Under the pieces are notes generated by a model. The model worked only from the letters and a program-made list of their open reading frames with translations, had not been told where the DNA came from and ran no database searches. 5,861 bases of DNA from DATJQA01 sp038057515 (lineage in GTDB: Bacteria > Patescibacteriota > Minisyncoccia > UBA6257 > 2-01-FULL-56-20), in NCBI GenBank assembly GCA_038057515.1, contig JBBUDB010000005.1, positions 1-5,861 of the forward strand, read 5' to 3'. The translations under genes and the position numbers were made by a program. This document shows positions 1 to 5,095 of this stretch, in pieces. Each line of letters begins with the position of its first letter. Within the stretch, counting starts at the first letter, position 1.

Positions 1-62
1 CGGCGAAGCCGCCCACGCCACCGAAGGTGGTGAACTACTCCGCCGAAACGCCGCCAAAATAG
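1..62 (+). CDS. 3' end of an unidentified upstream gene (partial)
   Basis: The frame beginning at base 3 is open from the window edge and ends at TAG 60-62, 14 bases before the terminator stem at 77-110. It would encode a Pro/Lys-rich C-terminus (AKPPTPPKVVNYSAETPPK) with mostly G/C-ending codons, as in the secretion genes downstream. The stop-then-terminator arrangement is the main reason for choosing this frame. The frame beginning at base 2 is also open and would run to a TGA at 109-111, but that would place its last codons inside the terminator hairpin. The minus strand is open here as well, but has no convincing start. The fragment is too short to identify a family. Confidence 0.4.
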   Translation, partial: AKPPTPPKVVNYSAETPPK

Positions 63-76
63 TAACAATGAACGCC

Positions 77-110
77 AACCAAAAAACCGCCAAAGAGCGG
101 TTTTTTGGTT
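77..110. terminator. Perfect 14-bp hairpin terminator, probably bidirectional
   Basis: AACCAAAAAACCGC (77-90) and GCGGTTTTTTGGTT (97-110) are perfect reverse complements around a six-base loop (CAAAGA, 91-96). A GC-rich core (CCGC/GCGG) is followed by six T on the + strand and, by symmetry, six T on the minus strand, so termination could work in both directions. It lies after the stop of the upstream fragment and insulates the next gene. Its right arm shares TT (109-110) with the -35 box of the following promoter. Confidence 0.85.
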
Positions 111-137
111 GACATAAAAACAGAAAAGGTTTATTAT
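109..137 (+). promoter_or_regulatory. Consensus sigma70-type promoter for the zinc-ribbon gene
   Basis: TTGACA at 109-114 matches the -35 consensus exactly. TATTAT at 132-137 is a good -10 hexamer, and the spacer (115-131) is the optimal 17 bases. Transcription would start near 144 and give a leader of about 28 bases before the ATG at 172. The first two bases of the -35 box are the last two bases of the upstream terminator stem, so the two elements are fused. The A-rich spacer would melt easily. No operator-like repeat is visible apart from the terminator itself. Confidence 0.8.
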
Positions 138-160
138 TTGGCTAGAATTCGGTCCCTATA

Positions 161-167
161 AGGAGGG
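161..167 (+). promoter_or_regulatory. Strong Shine-Dalgarno site
   Basis: AGGAGGG lies with its AGGAGG core five bases upstream of the ATG at 172. It fixes that start and is the strongest ribosome binding site in the window. The genes of the secretion cluster have weak or no such sites, so this gene appears set up for independent, efficient translation. Confidence 0.8.
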
Positions 168-171
168 TTCG

Positions 172-558
172 ATGAAAATTGAGAAAGTCGGGAAAATCCC
201 CGAGGAAATCGACCCCGAAAAGTGGGAGGGAAAAATCACCTGCGAGAAATGCGGCACCATCTTCTCGTTTCGTGTGAAAGACATAGCAACAATCATCACC
301 GGAAGGGTGTTTGCCAGAGTGCTATGCCCTTTGTGCAACAGAGAACTTACCTACTGGGACACGAGTGAACCCCTGTTAAAATGCATAAACAAGGAAAGGG
401 TTAAGGAGTGGTGGATTAGGAAGGAAGAGGAACAGAAACGCGAAGAGGCAGAGAGGCCGATGACTTGGGGCTGGGGATGCCTCGTGCCCCTTATCTTGAT
501 GAGCATCGCTGGGTGGTTGCTCAAGTTCCTTCTTGAAAACCTATCGGGGTCTAGGTAG
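172..558 (+). CDS. Small zinc-ribbon protein with a C-terminal membrane anchor
   Basis: This is a 128-residue protein of unknown function; I do not recognise a named family. Two CxxC knuckles (Cys24/Cys27 and Cys52/Cys55, the second as CPLC) are spaced like a rubredoxin-type zinc ribbon. A charged, Glu/Lys/Arg-rich helix, probably coiled, spans about residues 73-96. A hydrophobic segment, about 101-122, is probably a transmembrane anchor close to the C-terminus, so the zinc ribbon and helix would sit in the cytoplasm. The start is fixed by AGGAGG five bases upstream and by a consensus promoter. Seven of nine Arg codons are AGA or AGG, unlike the CGN-rich genes downstream, which suggests separate origin or different selection. 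It is probably not part of the secretion operon: it has its own promoter, and a hairpin lies between it and the next gene. No enzymatic function can be assigned. Confidence 0.85.
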   Translation: MKIEKVGKIPEEIDPEKWEGKITCEKCGTIFSFRVKDIATIITGRVFARVLCPLCNRELTYWDTSEPLLKCINKERVKEWWIRKEEEQKREEAERPMTWGWGCLVPLILMSIAGWLLKFLLENLSGSR

Positions 559-588
559 GTGCGGAGAAAACATCCGGGCCGAAAAAGC

Positions 589-652
589 CGAGACAAAACC
601 ATCGTCGGACCAACGCGGAGCAATCCAGTTGGTCCGAAACGTTTTTGTGTCG
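589..652 (+). terminator. Long imperfect hairpin in the 559-713 spacer; terminator or structured leader
   Basis: TCGGACCAAC (605-614) and GTTGGTCCGA (628-637) pair perfectly over 10 bp around a 13-base loop. A second, outer stem pairs CGAGACAAAAC (589-599) with GTTTTTGTGTCG (641-652), with one bulged T and one G-G mismatch. The T run at 642-646 follows the inner stem after four bases, so the inner stem can be read as an intrinsic terminator for the zinc-ribbon gene. The outer pairing would sequester the T run instead. The rest of 559-713 shows no convincing gene. A weak promoter-like pair (TTGGTC 629-634, GAGAAT 652-657, 17 bases apart) could serve the secretion operon but is poor. Confidence 0.5.
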
Positions 653-713
653 AGAATGTTTGCCCTGCGCTCGGGTTGCCTTCGTTGCGAAAACGTACGA
701 AAATGAAGGGGGT

Positions 714-1229
714 ATGCAATTCCAGATTCCGCAGTTCATCGAGACCGAGGACAAGATCGTCGGGCCGCTTTCGATCAGGCAATTCGCCTATGTTGTCGCC
801 GCGGCGGGTTTCGCGGCGATGCTCTACTTCATCATCAACACCGTCGTCTGGCGCTTCGTCGCCATACCGATTGTCGCGATCGGCATCGCCTTCGCCTTCA
901 TCAAGGTGAACGGCGGGCCGCTGATCGGTCTCGCCATCGCGGCCGGCCGATTTTATTGGAAGCCCCAAACCTTCGTTTGGCAGCCGGAGCATCCGCAGAT
1001 AAAAAAGACGGAGTTCGTCAATCCGGCGACTTCCTTCGGACTCGCGCTTGAGCGAATCGCGACCGGCCTGGCCCTCAAAACCGTCTGGCGACAGGTGCAG
1101 GTTGGGAGCAAGACGACCTCGCCGGCCGAGACCATCGCAAAATCATTGCCGCAAACCAAGGAGCGCTACGAGATCCTTCAGCGCCTCACCGGCGCGCGTC
1201 AGGCGGCTCGGCGCGTCGACTACCGCTAG
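714..1229 (+). CDS. PrgI-family T4SS inner-membrane protein (VirB3-like position)
   Basis: This 171-residue protein begins MQFQIPQFIETEDKIVGPLS, which I recognise as the characteristic N-terminus of PrgI-family proteins encoded just upstream of VirB4-type ATPases in Gram-positive and Patescibacterial T4SS-like loci. Two adjacent hydrophobic segments (about residues 25-46 and 48-65) form a membrane hairpin. The rest (about 80-171) is a soluble, charged, probably cytoplasmic tail. In the family the protein is thought to act like VirB3, pairing with the VirB4 ATPase at the inner membrane. An in-frame TTG at 645 would add 23 residues but is rejected: the family starts at MQFQ, and a G-rich purine run, GAAGGGGG (705-712), lies just before the ATG. 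The spacing of that run is short, so translation signals are not ideal. The stop (TAG 1227-1229) is in the same frame as the next gene, 33 bases on. Confidence 0.88.
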   Translation: MQFQIPQFIETEDKIVGPLSIRQFAYVVAAAGFAAMLYFIINTVVWRFVAIPIVAIGIAFAFIKVNGGPLIGLAIAAGRFYWKPQTFVWQPEHPQIKKTEFVNPATSFGLALERIATGLALKTVWRQVQVGSKTTSPAETIAKSLPQTKERYEILQRLTGARQAARRVDYR

Positions 1230-1246
1230 AAAACGAAGAAGTGCGG

Positions 1247-1252
1247 TATACT
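1247..1252 (+). promoter_or_regulatory. -10-like hexamer placed for a near-leaderless transcript
   Basis: TATACT sits in the 33-base gap between the PrgI-like gene and the next gene, ending 10 bases before the ATG at 1263. Transcription from it would start about 2-5 bases before that ATG. No clear -35 box is present, and there is no Shine-Dalgarno sequence before the ATG. The arrangement closely resembles that at 5769-5774. It could also be a chance match in an AT-rich gap. Confidence 0.35.
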
Positions 1253-1262
1253 TGAACATAAT

Positions 1263-1937
1263 ATGATCGGCAACGAATTCGGAAACGTCCAAGACCTCGT
1301 CGATATCGAAGATATTCGCGAGGGAACCGTCGTTATGAAGAACGGCTCGATCCGCCAGATTGTCATGGTCGGCGGCACCAACTTCTCGCTAAAATCCGGC
1401 GAGGAGCAGGATCTTCTCACCCAAAGCTACCAAAATTTTCTGAACGGCTTGAACTTTCCGATCCAGATCGTTATCCATTCCCGGAAGATGAATATCGAAC
1501 ACTACGTCGCGAAGCTGGACGACCGGCGCGACAAGGAGATATCGGGACTCCTCCAAGATCAAATCTCGGAGTATCAAGAGTTCATTAGAAGCTTCATTAA
1601 GGACAATGCCATCATGGCCAAGACGTTCCTTGTCGTCGTGCCGTATAGCCCTGTCGTTGCGCCAGTAAACAAATCAATGTTCGACAAGATTCCGTTTTTC
1701 GGCAAGAAAACCACGCCCGGCGAAGCGGCGGCGAACGAGAAAAAACGGATCGAAGCCGACTTCGCCGAAAGCTTTCTCCAGCTTCAACAGCGCGTCGCCC
1801 AGGTGACCCGGGGTCTTTTCGCCCTCGGCCTCGACGCCAAACTCCTAAACGACGAACAGCTCACCGAACTTTTCTATAACTTCTACAATCCCGAAACGAC
1901 CGAGAAGGAGTCGGTGCCGGATCACGCCAAAAAATAA
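1263..1937 (+). CDS. TraC-like / VirB4 N-terminal-domain protein of the T4SS-like locus
   Basis: This 224-residue soluble protein lies between PrgI and the VirB4-type ATPase, the place where VirB4 N-terminal (TraC-like) domains are encoded in these loci. It opens with a compact domain (about residues 10-130: LVDIEDIREGTVVMKNGSIR, later IQIVIHSRKM and TFLVVVPYSP) that fits the alpha/beta N-terminal domain of VirB4/TraC proteins. A basic linker with FFGKK (about 145-150) and an amphipathic helix-rich region (about 155-207) follow. No Walker motifs are present, so ATP binding must come from the next gene. Its 224 residues plus the next protein's 572 give 796, close to the length of a classical single-chain VirB4, which suggests a split protein working as a pair. 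There is no Shine-Dalgarno site; no in-frame ATG/GTG/TTG occurs between the upstream TAG and this ATG, so the start is secure. Confidence 0.82.
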   Translation: MIGNEFGNVQDLVDIEDIREGTVVMKNGSIRQIVMVGGTNFSLKSGEEQDLLTQSYQNFLNGLNFPIQIVIHSRKMNIEHYVAKLDDRRDKEISGLLQDQISEYQEFIRSFIKDNAIMAKTFLVVVPYSPVVAPVNKSMFDKIPFFGKKTTPGEAAANEKKRIEADFAESFLQLQQRVAQVTRGLFALGLDAKLLNDEQLTELFYNFYNPETTEKESVPDHAKK

Positions 1938-1959
1938 TCCCATACCCCACTAGGAAATC

Positions 1960-3678
1960 ATGGAAGACGCCTTCAAAGACACCAAACAGATAATTGCCCC
2001 CGCCGGCGTGCAGGTGAATTCCAATTACCTGAAGGTCGGCGACAAGCTCGTCAAGGCGTTTTTTGTCTTCTCATACCCCCGCTACCTCTCGACGGGATGG
2101 TTCGAAGCGGTCATTAATCTCCCCAACCTCTTCGACATTTCCATTGTTGTGAATCCGGTCGACACGGGCGGGGCGCTCAAGAACCTCCGAAAGAAGTCGG
2201 CCCAGATCGAGTCGCAGATAAACGACCAGCAGGAAAAGGGCCTGGTGCGCGACCCGATGCTCGAAACCGCGCTCCAGGACATCGAGAATCTGCGCGACAC
2301 CCTCCAACAAGGCCAGGAGAAGTTTTTCAGCGTCGGGGTCTACGTCGCGATCTACGCCGACACCATGGACGAGCTTGCTAAGCTGGAAGGCCAGCTTACC
2401 AGCCTGCTCGAGACCCAGCTCATCTACTTGAAGCCCGCTCTCTTTGAGCAACTCGAGGGGCTCTTCTCGGTCCTGCCGCTCGCGAGCGACCGCCTCTCGG
2501 TCACGACGCCGATGAACTCCGGCCCCTTGTCGTCTTTCTTTCCCTTCGTCTCCGACGACATTTCTTCGGATGAGGGAATCATGTACGGCATCAACCGCCA
2601 CAACAACAGTTTGATCATCTTCGATCGCTTCTCGCTCGAAAACGCCAACCAGGTCGTTTTCGCCAAGGCGGGCAGCGGCAAATCATACGCCACCAAGCTC
2701 GAAATCATCCGGTCGCTAATGATGGGCACCGACGTCATCGTCATCGATCCCGAAAACGAATATCAGCGCCTCGCCGACGCCTTCGGCGGCAGTTTTTTCA
2801 ACATCTCGCTCTCTTCGCCGGAGCACATCAATCCCTTCGACATCCCCGTCATCCCCAACGATGAATTGCCGGGCGATGTTTTGAAGTCGCACATCGTGAA
2901 CATGACCGGCCTCTTGAAAATCATGCTCGGCAACGTCTCGACTGAAGAAGACGCCCTCCTCGACCGGGCGATCACCGAAACCTACGCCTCGCGCGAAATC
3001 GTCGTCGGCGAGAGCTTCGAGGGCAAACAGGCGCCACTCCTCGAAGACCTCGAAACCGTGCTCCGCAACCTCGAAGGCGGCCGCGAGCTCGCCGAACGGC
3101 TCTACAAGTTCACTAAAGGAAGTTTCTCCGGCTTTATCAACCAGCCGACGAATGTTGACGTCTCGAACCGTTTCCTCGTTTTTTCAATCCGCGACCTGGA
3201 AGAGGGTCTCCGGCCGATTGCGATGTTCGTTGTTCTTAATTTCATCTGGAATCTCGTCCGCGCCAAGCTCAAAAAGCGCATCCTCATCGTCGACGAGGCC
3301 TGGATCATGATGAAGCACGACGACAGCGCCGCTTTTCTCTTCGGCCTCGTCAAGCGTTGCCGGAAATATTACATGGGCGTTTCAACCGTCACCCAGGACG
3401 TCGAGGACTTCCTGCGCTCGCCCTACGGCCGGCCGATCATCACCAACTCCTCGCTCCAGCTTCTCTTGAAGCAGGCGCCGGCAACGATCGACGTCGTGGC
3501 CAAGGCCTTCAATCTCAGCGAGGCTGAAAAAGACCTGCTTCTCACGGCCGAAAAAGGCATGGGGTTGTTCTTCGCCGGCCGACAACACGTGGCGATCCAG
3601 ATCATTCCTTCGTACTTCGAGGACAAGCTGATCTCGACCGATCCAAAACAACTCTTGGCCGACCGGGGCGGAACATAA
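1960..3678 (+). CDS. virB4: VirB4-type T4SS ATPase (ATPase-bearing half)
   Basis: This 572-residue AAA+-like, FtsK/HerA-superfamily ATPase would power assembly or substrate transfer at the inner membrane. Residues about 10-200 form the pre-ATPase domain, with a Gln/Glu-rich helical stretch near 75-125. Walker A is at about 235-242 (AKAGSGKS, with K241 and S242), where the usual first Gly is Ala. VIDPENEY at 261-268 is a conserved segment after strand 2. Walker B is ILIVDEAW at 441-448, with D445 and E446 as metal-binding and catalytic acids. RCRKYYMG (466-473) and the STVTQD motif (475-480) follow, as expected for VirB4. All key residues are present, so the enzyme looks active. AGGA (1952-1955) lies four bases before the ATG. 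The gene starts 22 bases after the TraC-like gene, in another frame. It lacks the TraC-like N-terminal domain, which is supplied by that neighbour. Confidence 0.93.
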   Translation: MEDAFKDTKQIIAPAGVQVNSNYLKVGDKLVKAFFVFSYPRYLSTGWFEAVINLPNLFDISIVVNPVDTGGALKNLRKKSAQIESQINDQQEKGLVRDPMLETALQDIENLRDTLQQGQEKFFSVGVYVAIYADTMDELAKLEGQLTSLLETQLIYLKPALFEQLEGLFSVLPLASDRLSVTTPMNSGPLSSFFPFVSDDISSDEGIMYGINRHNNSLIIFDRFSLENANQVVFAKAGSGKSYATKLEIIRSLMMGTDVIVIDPENEYQRLADAFGGSFFNISLSSPEHINPFDIPVIPNDELPGDVLKSHIVNMTGLLKIMLGNVSTEEDALLDRAITETYASREIVVGESFEGKQAPLLEDLETVLRNLEGGRELAERLYKFTKGSFSGFINQPTNVDVSNRFLVFSIRDLEEGLRPIAMFVVLNFIWNLVRAKLKKRILIVDEAWIMMKHDDSAAFLFGLVKRCRKYYMGVSTVTQDVEDFLRSPYGRPIITNSSLQLLLKQAPATIDVVAKAFNLSEAEKDLLLTAEKGMGLFFAGRQHVAIQIIPSYFEDKLISTDPKQLLADRGGT

Positions 3679-3693
3679 AGTTTTATCGCGGCC

Positions 3694-4425
3694 ATGGACC
3701 AGGAACCAAAAATTTCTCTTTCCGAGGCGCTTATCGTGGGCGCCGTGCCGGTTTTCTTTGATGTTTTCGAAGTCGTCCTTCTCTTTTTTGCTCTCGATGA
3801 CTTTTTTATTTTCGACACTATCTACTTCCCCGCCTCGTGGCTTTACTTCCGGCTTCGGGGGGTTTCTGCGATCAGCGCAGTCGTCGGGAATATTCTTGAA
3901 ATGATACCGTATATCGGCTGGTTGCCGCTTAGAACGGTTTCTTTTATAATGATCGTATGGGCTGATCACCACCCCCGGGCCGCCGGAGAAATCATGAAGG
4001 TCGCCAAGGTTACCGGCGTTGGAGTTGTCGCCGGAGGAGCCGGGGCCGTAGCCGGTAAGGCTGGGGCCGTAGCCGAAAAAGAGGTGGCGGCTGGGGCCGC
4101 GACCGAGGCGACGGGCGCGAGAGTGGCGGCGGGCGGACGGGCGGGCGGCGCTGAAGGGCCGGGGGCGGCATCGAAAACCACGCCGCCGCGCACGCGAGGA
4201 GTGGGGCCGGACGAGGCCCAAACGAGTGAGTCGAGACCCGCTCCGTCGTCTCCCGGGGCAACGGAGGCCGACGTCGCTCTTGGAGAAACAAAGACCCCAT
4301 TCCAAGAACTCCAGGAGTTGACTAGCGAGGCGCTTGGCGAGGGGAAAGGATTTGCTCGCGGCCAAGCGGTAAATGATAATGACGAAGAACATAAAAACAA
4401 AAATGACGAACGGATGGCGGCGTAG
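3694..4425 (+). CDS. Polytopic membrane protein with a disordered Ala/Gly-rich tail (T4SS-locus protein)
   Basis: This 243-residue protein has two parts. Residues about 8-90 hold three or so hydrophobic segments (about 12-38, 40-52 and 58-88) with the pattern SLSEALIVGAVPVFFDVFE, later WLYFRLRGVS and LEMIPYIGWLP. I recognise this as a small membrane protein often found in Patescibacterial pilus/T4SS loci; no biochemical role is known to me. Residues about 100-243 are low-complexity, rich in Ala, Gly, Glu and Pro, ending in a charged Asn/Asp/Lys stretch, and are probably disordered. Two 21-base near-repeats lie in the tail. The gene begins 15 bases after the VirB4 stop, without a clear Shine-Dalgarno site, so translational coupling is likely. 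Its last 53 bases overlap the next gene. Function is unassigned; a scaffold or VirB6-like channel role would be speculation. Confidence 0.75.
   Translation: MDQEPKISLSEALIVGAVPVFFDVFEVVLLFFALDDFFIFDTIYFPASWLYFRLRGVSAISAVVGNILEMIPYIGWLPLRTVSFIMIVWADHHPRAAGEIMKVAKVTGVGVVAGGAGAVAGKAGAVAEKEVAAGAATEATGARVAAGGRAGGAEGPGAASKTTPPRTRGVGPDEAQTSESRPAPSSPGATEADVALGETKTPFQELQELTSEALGEGKGFARGQAVNDNDEEHKNKNDERMAA
4039..4080 (+). repeat. Two tandem 21-base near-repeats within the membrane-protein tail
   Basis: GCCGGGGCCGTAGCCGGTAAG (21 bases split here as units 4039-4059 and 4060-4080) is followed directly by a copy beginning GCTGGGGCCGTAGCCG. A shorter, diverged copy begins GCTGGGGCC at 4090. In frame they encode AGAVAGK / AGAVAEK, part of the Ala-rich low-complexity tail. 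Slippage or unequal exchange is the likely source, and tail length may vary between strains. Confidence 0.7.
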
Positions 4426-5095
4426 GCTTTTATTTTTTGGCGTCCTCGGCCTCTTTGCGGCCTTGTTGTTTCCCGGCGCAACAGGCCGCGCCCAAAGCGC
4501 GGCGCCAAGAATCCTAGTTACCTGGAGCGCGAAAACGTACGTGCCTCCGTTCTTTTCCGGCAAAATTCTCCCCGTGGCCGGGTCGGCCATTACCGTGTCC
4601 GCCGCGGTCGTGGCCGGCGGCCGGGCCATCGATCTTTCCGGACAAGAAGTTCGCTGGTATCTTGATAGCGACTTTATTATCGGCGGGGTGGGCAAACAAA
4701 CGGCGACGATCGACATTCCGTGGAACGCCCGGGGCCGGGTCGATATTCGCGTCGATCTGCCCGAGTACGGCGATGGCGGCCTCCTCCAAACAATAGCCGT
4801 GCCCGTTGCCCGGCCCGAGGCGGTAATTGACGCCCCCTTCCCTGGAGGACAAATTGACTCGGTGAGCAGGTTTTTGGGGTGGCCGTTTTTCTTTTCTGTC
4901 GCCAGTCCCGACCGGCTGGTGTTTTCCTGGGATGTTGGCGGCGGAGAAGTTACCGGCACTGAAAATCCCGACCGGCTCGACTTAGAGATTACGAATCCTG
5001 TTTCTGGGGACGAAGTTTCTATCACGTTTGGCATCCAAAATCCGAAGCGGCTTCTCGAAGCAAACACCCAAACATCCGTATTCGTCGTTCGATGA
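4373..5095 (+). CDS. Exported two-domain beta-rich protein of the T4SS/pilin locus
   Basis: This protein of up to 240 residues has a signal peptide: a basic stretch (WRRR, about 15-18), a hydrophobic core (LLFFGVLGLFAALLF, about 19-33) and a likely cleavage region near ATGRAQSAA (about 36-44). The mature part is beta-rich and looks like two Ig-like domains, about 46-146 and 150-240, with alternating hydrophobic strands (VRWYLDSDFI; LVFSWDVGGGEVTG). There are no cysteines and no second membrane segment, so the product is secreted or periplasm-like. I recognise similar proteins next to pilin genes in Patescibacteria, but their function is not known to me. The start is uncertain: ATG occurs in frame at 4373, 4379 and 4403, none with a clear Shine-Dalgarno site, and all overlap the upstream gene. 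The one at 4403 gives the most typical signal peptide. The 3' end overlaps the pilin gene by ATGA. Confidence 0.75.
   Translation: MIMTKNIKTKMTNGWRRRLLFFGVLGLFAALLFPGATGRAQSAAPRILVTWSAKTYVPPFFSGKILPVAGSAITVSAAVVAGGRAIDLSGQEVRWYLDSDFIIGGVGKQTATIDIPWNARGRVDIRVDLPEYGDGGLLQTIAVPVARPEAVIDAPFPGGQIDSVSRFLGWPFFFSVASPDRLVFSWDVGGGEVTGTENPDRLDLEITNPVSGDEVSITFGIQNPKRLLEANTQTSVFVVR

Noticed and set aside
645..713. N-terminal extension of the PrgI-like protein from a TTG start
   Set aside because: The family begins at MQFQIPQF; the extension (with a CxxC-like stretch) overlaps the hairpin at 589-652 and has no ribosome binding site.
559..909. Open frame on the + strand starting with GTG right after the zinc-ribbon stop
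   Set aside because: Its product is Arg/Ser/Pro-rich and it runs out of frame through the PrgI-like gene, so it is a shadow.
351..992. 213-residue open frame on the minus strand across the zinc-ribbon and PrgI-like genes
   Set aside because: It crosses two convincing + strand genes and the hairpin spacer, and its product has low-complexity Arg/Asp composition without a domain.
1227..1265. In-frame fusion or TAG readthrough joining the PrgI-like and TraC-like proteins
   Set aside because: The two genes share a frame and no other stop lies between them, but both have family-typical ends and TAG is used as a normal stop elsewhere (558, 4425).
1920..1975. Frameshift breaking one VirB4 gene into two
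   Set aside because: A clean TAA, a 22-base gap with an AGGA site and a well-placed ATG, plus recollection of the same split in related loci, argue for two real genes.
2071..2601. 176-residue open frame on the minus strand inside the ATPase gene
   Set aside because: It is antisense to the conserved VirB4 pre-ATPase domain, with Arg/Glu/Val-rich shadow composition and no start signal.
3382..5067. 561-residue open frame on the minus strand
   Set aside because: It is antisense to three well-supported genes (ATPase end, membrane protein, exported protein). Its product is Arg/Ser/Pro-rich with no recognisable domain, as expected for a shadow of GC-rich genes.
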